Shown piece by piece: positions 5,931 through 6,101 of a DNA stretch of 6,101 nt. The first letter of the stretch is position 1, and the number at the start of each line of letters is the position of its first letter. Made by a program: the position numbers and the translations under genes. Below the pieces are notes generated by a model. The model searched no databases. It had not been told where the DNA came from and saw only the letters and a program-made list of their open reading frames with translations. Origin of the DNA: Bdellovibrio sp. (GTDB lineage: Bacteria; Bdellovibrionota; Bdellovibrionia; Bdellovibrionales; Bdellovibrionaceae); the NCBI GenBank assembly GCA_003176075.1, contig PSRN01000187.1:1-6101 (forward strand), read 5' to 3'.

Positions 5931-6060
5931 TTGGCATCGAAAGTATCTTGGTCCGGCGGTGTTGAACGGCAATTGAGAAGGCTTAGCGATCTATATCGAA
6001 CACCGCCACGGCGAGGTCGAACTCGTCGAGGTGATTGAGGTGAACAAACATGAGTACTAA
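5931..6060 (+). pseudogene. RelE/ParE-family toxin with internal deletion and frameshift
   Basis: Two pieces of one small toxin lie in different frames. The first opens at TTG 5931, about eight bases after AGGGGAGG, and reads 'ASKVSWSGGVERQLRRLS', which looks like the first helix of a RelE/ParE toxin. That frame then runs into an unrelated Arg/Pro-rich tail. The second piece, in the next frame from about 5989 to the TAA at 6058-6060, reads 'AIYIEHRHGEVEL' then 'VEVIEVNKHEY', the last two strands and the characteristic end of the same family. From memory these toxins are about 90-100 residues, while the two pieces total about 43 codons, so roughly 150 bases of the middle appear lost, joined near 5987-5990. 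The 3' end overlaps the antitoxin start by 11 bases, the normal order in this toxin-first family. The product should be inactive. The assignment is by remembered resemblance. Confidence 0.55.
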
Positions 6061-6101
6061 GAAACGATACGGGCTTGAAGACTTGGAGCGACGTCTTGGC
6101 A
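6050..6101 (+). CDS. Probable HTH (XRE-type) antitoxin, N-terminal 17 residues only
   Basis: ATG 6050 follows GAGGTGA (6037-6043), a perfect match to the anti-Shine-Dalgarno region, and overlaps the toxin remnant by 11 bases. The visible product, 'MSTKKRYGLEDLERRLG', matches my memory of the opening of small XRE-type antitoxins paired with 'EVNKHEY' toxins (Lys-rich start, then a '.L.DLE..LG' helix). The DNA-binding domain lies beyond the window. If intact, the gene would be an antitoxin without a working toxin, free to act only as a regulator. Confidence 0.5.
   Translation, partial: MSTKKRYGLEDLERRLG

Overview
The window looks like chromosomal DNA from a diderm (Gram-negative) bacterium, probably of the Bdellovibrionota/Myxococcota ('deltaproteobacterial') type. 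The grounds are a TonB-dependent receptor whose C-terminus reads as in those groups, a following lipoprotein with a 'RVLTIKA...NPGATVTL' motif of the kind common there, a TonB with a non-repetitive linker, and a RelE-type toxin tail ending 'EVNKHEY'. The taxonomic guess rests on remembered family resemblance, not on a search. GC is around 60% in the receptor and TonB genes by spot counts, but clearly lower in one central gene.

Layout, left to right. Positions 2-1297 (+): the C-terminal 431 residues of a TonB-dependent outer-membrane receptor, cut by the window edge. Positions 1297-2235 (+): a probable lipoprotein gene whose ATG overlaps the receptor stop codon by one base; its first codons carry five tandem 12-bp repeats. 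Positions 2236-2371: a short intergenic stretch able to fold into two or three hairpins. Positions 2372-2902 (+): an AT-rich orphan gene for a 176-residue, probably exported protein. Positions 3001-4026 (+): an orphan gene for a 341-residue protein with an N-terminal signal or anchor and two small in-frame duplications. After a 24-bp convergent gap, positions 5731-4051 (-) hold the compact operon exbB-exbD-tonB. From 5732 to 5930 there is a gene-free regulatory stretch with two inverted repeats. Positions 5931-6060 (+): the remains of a RelE/ParE-family toxin that has lost its middle and its reading frame. From 6050 (+) the start of its probable HTH antitoxin gene runs off the right edge.

How the parts work together. 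ExbB and ExbD form the inner-membrane proton-driven motor and TonB carries its energy across the periplasm to outer-membrane receptors, so the motor operon plausibly energises the receptor encoded 3 kb away. The coupled lipoprotein is probably an accessory of that receptor. The two orphan exported proteins between receptor and motor may be envelope components of the same locus, but nothing in their sequence shows a function. The substrate cannot be read from this window because the receptor plug domain is missing. The toxin-antitoxin remnant at the right is a separate, mobile-type accessory unit.
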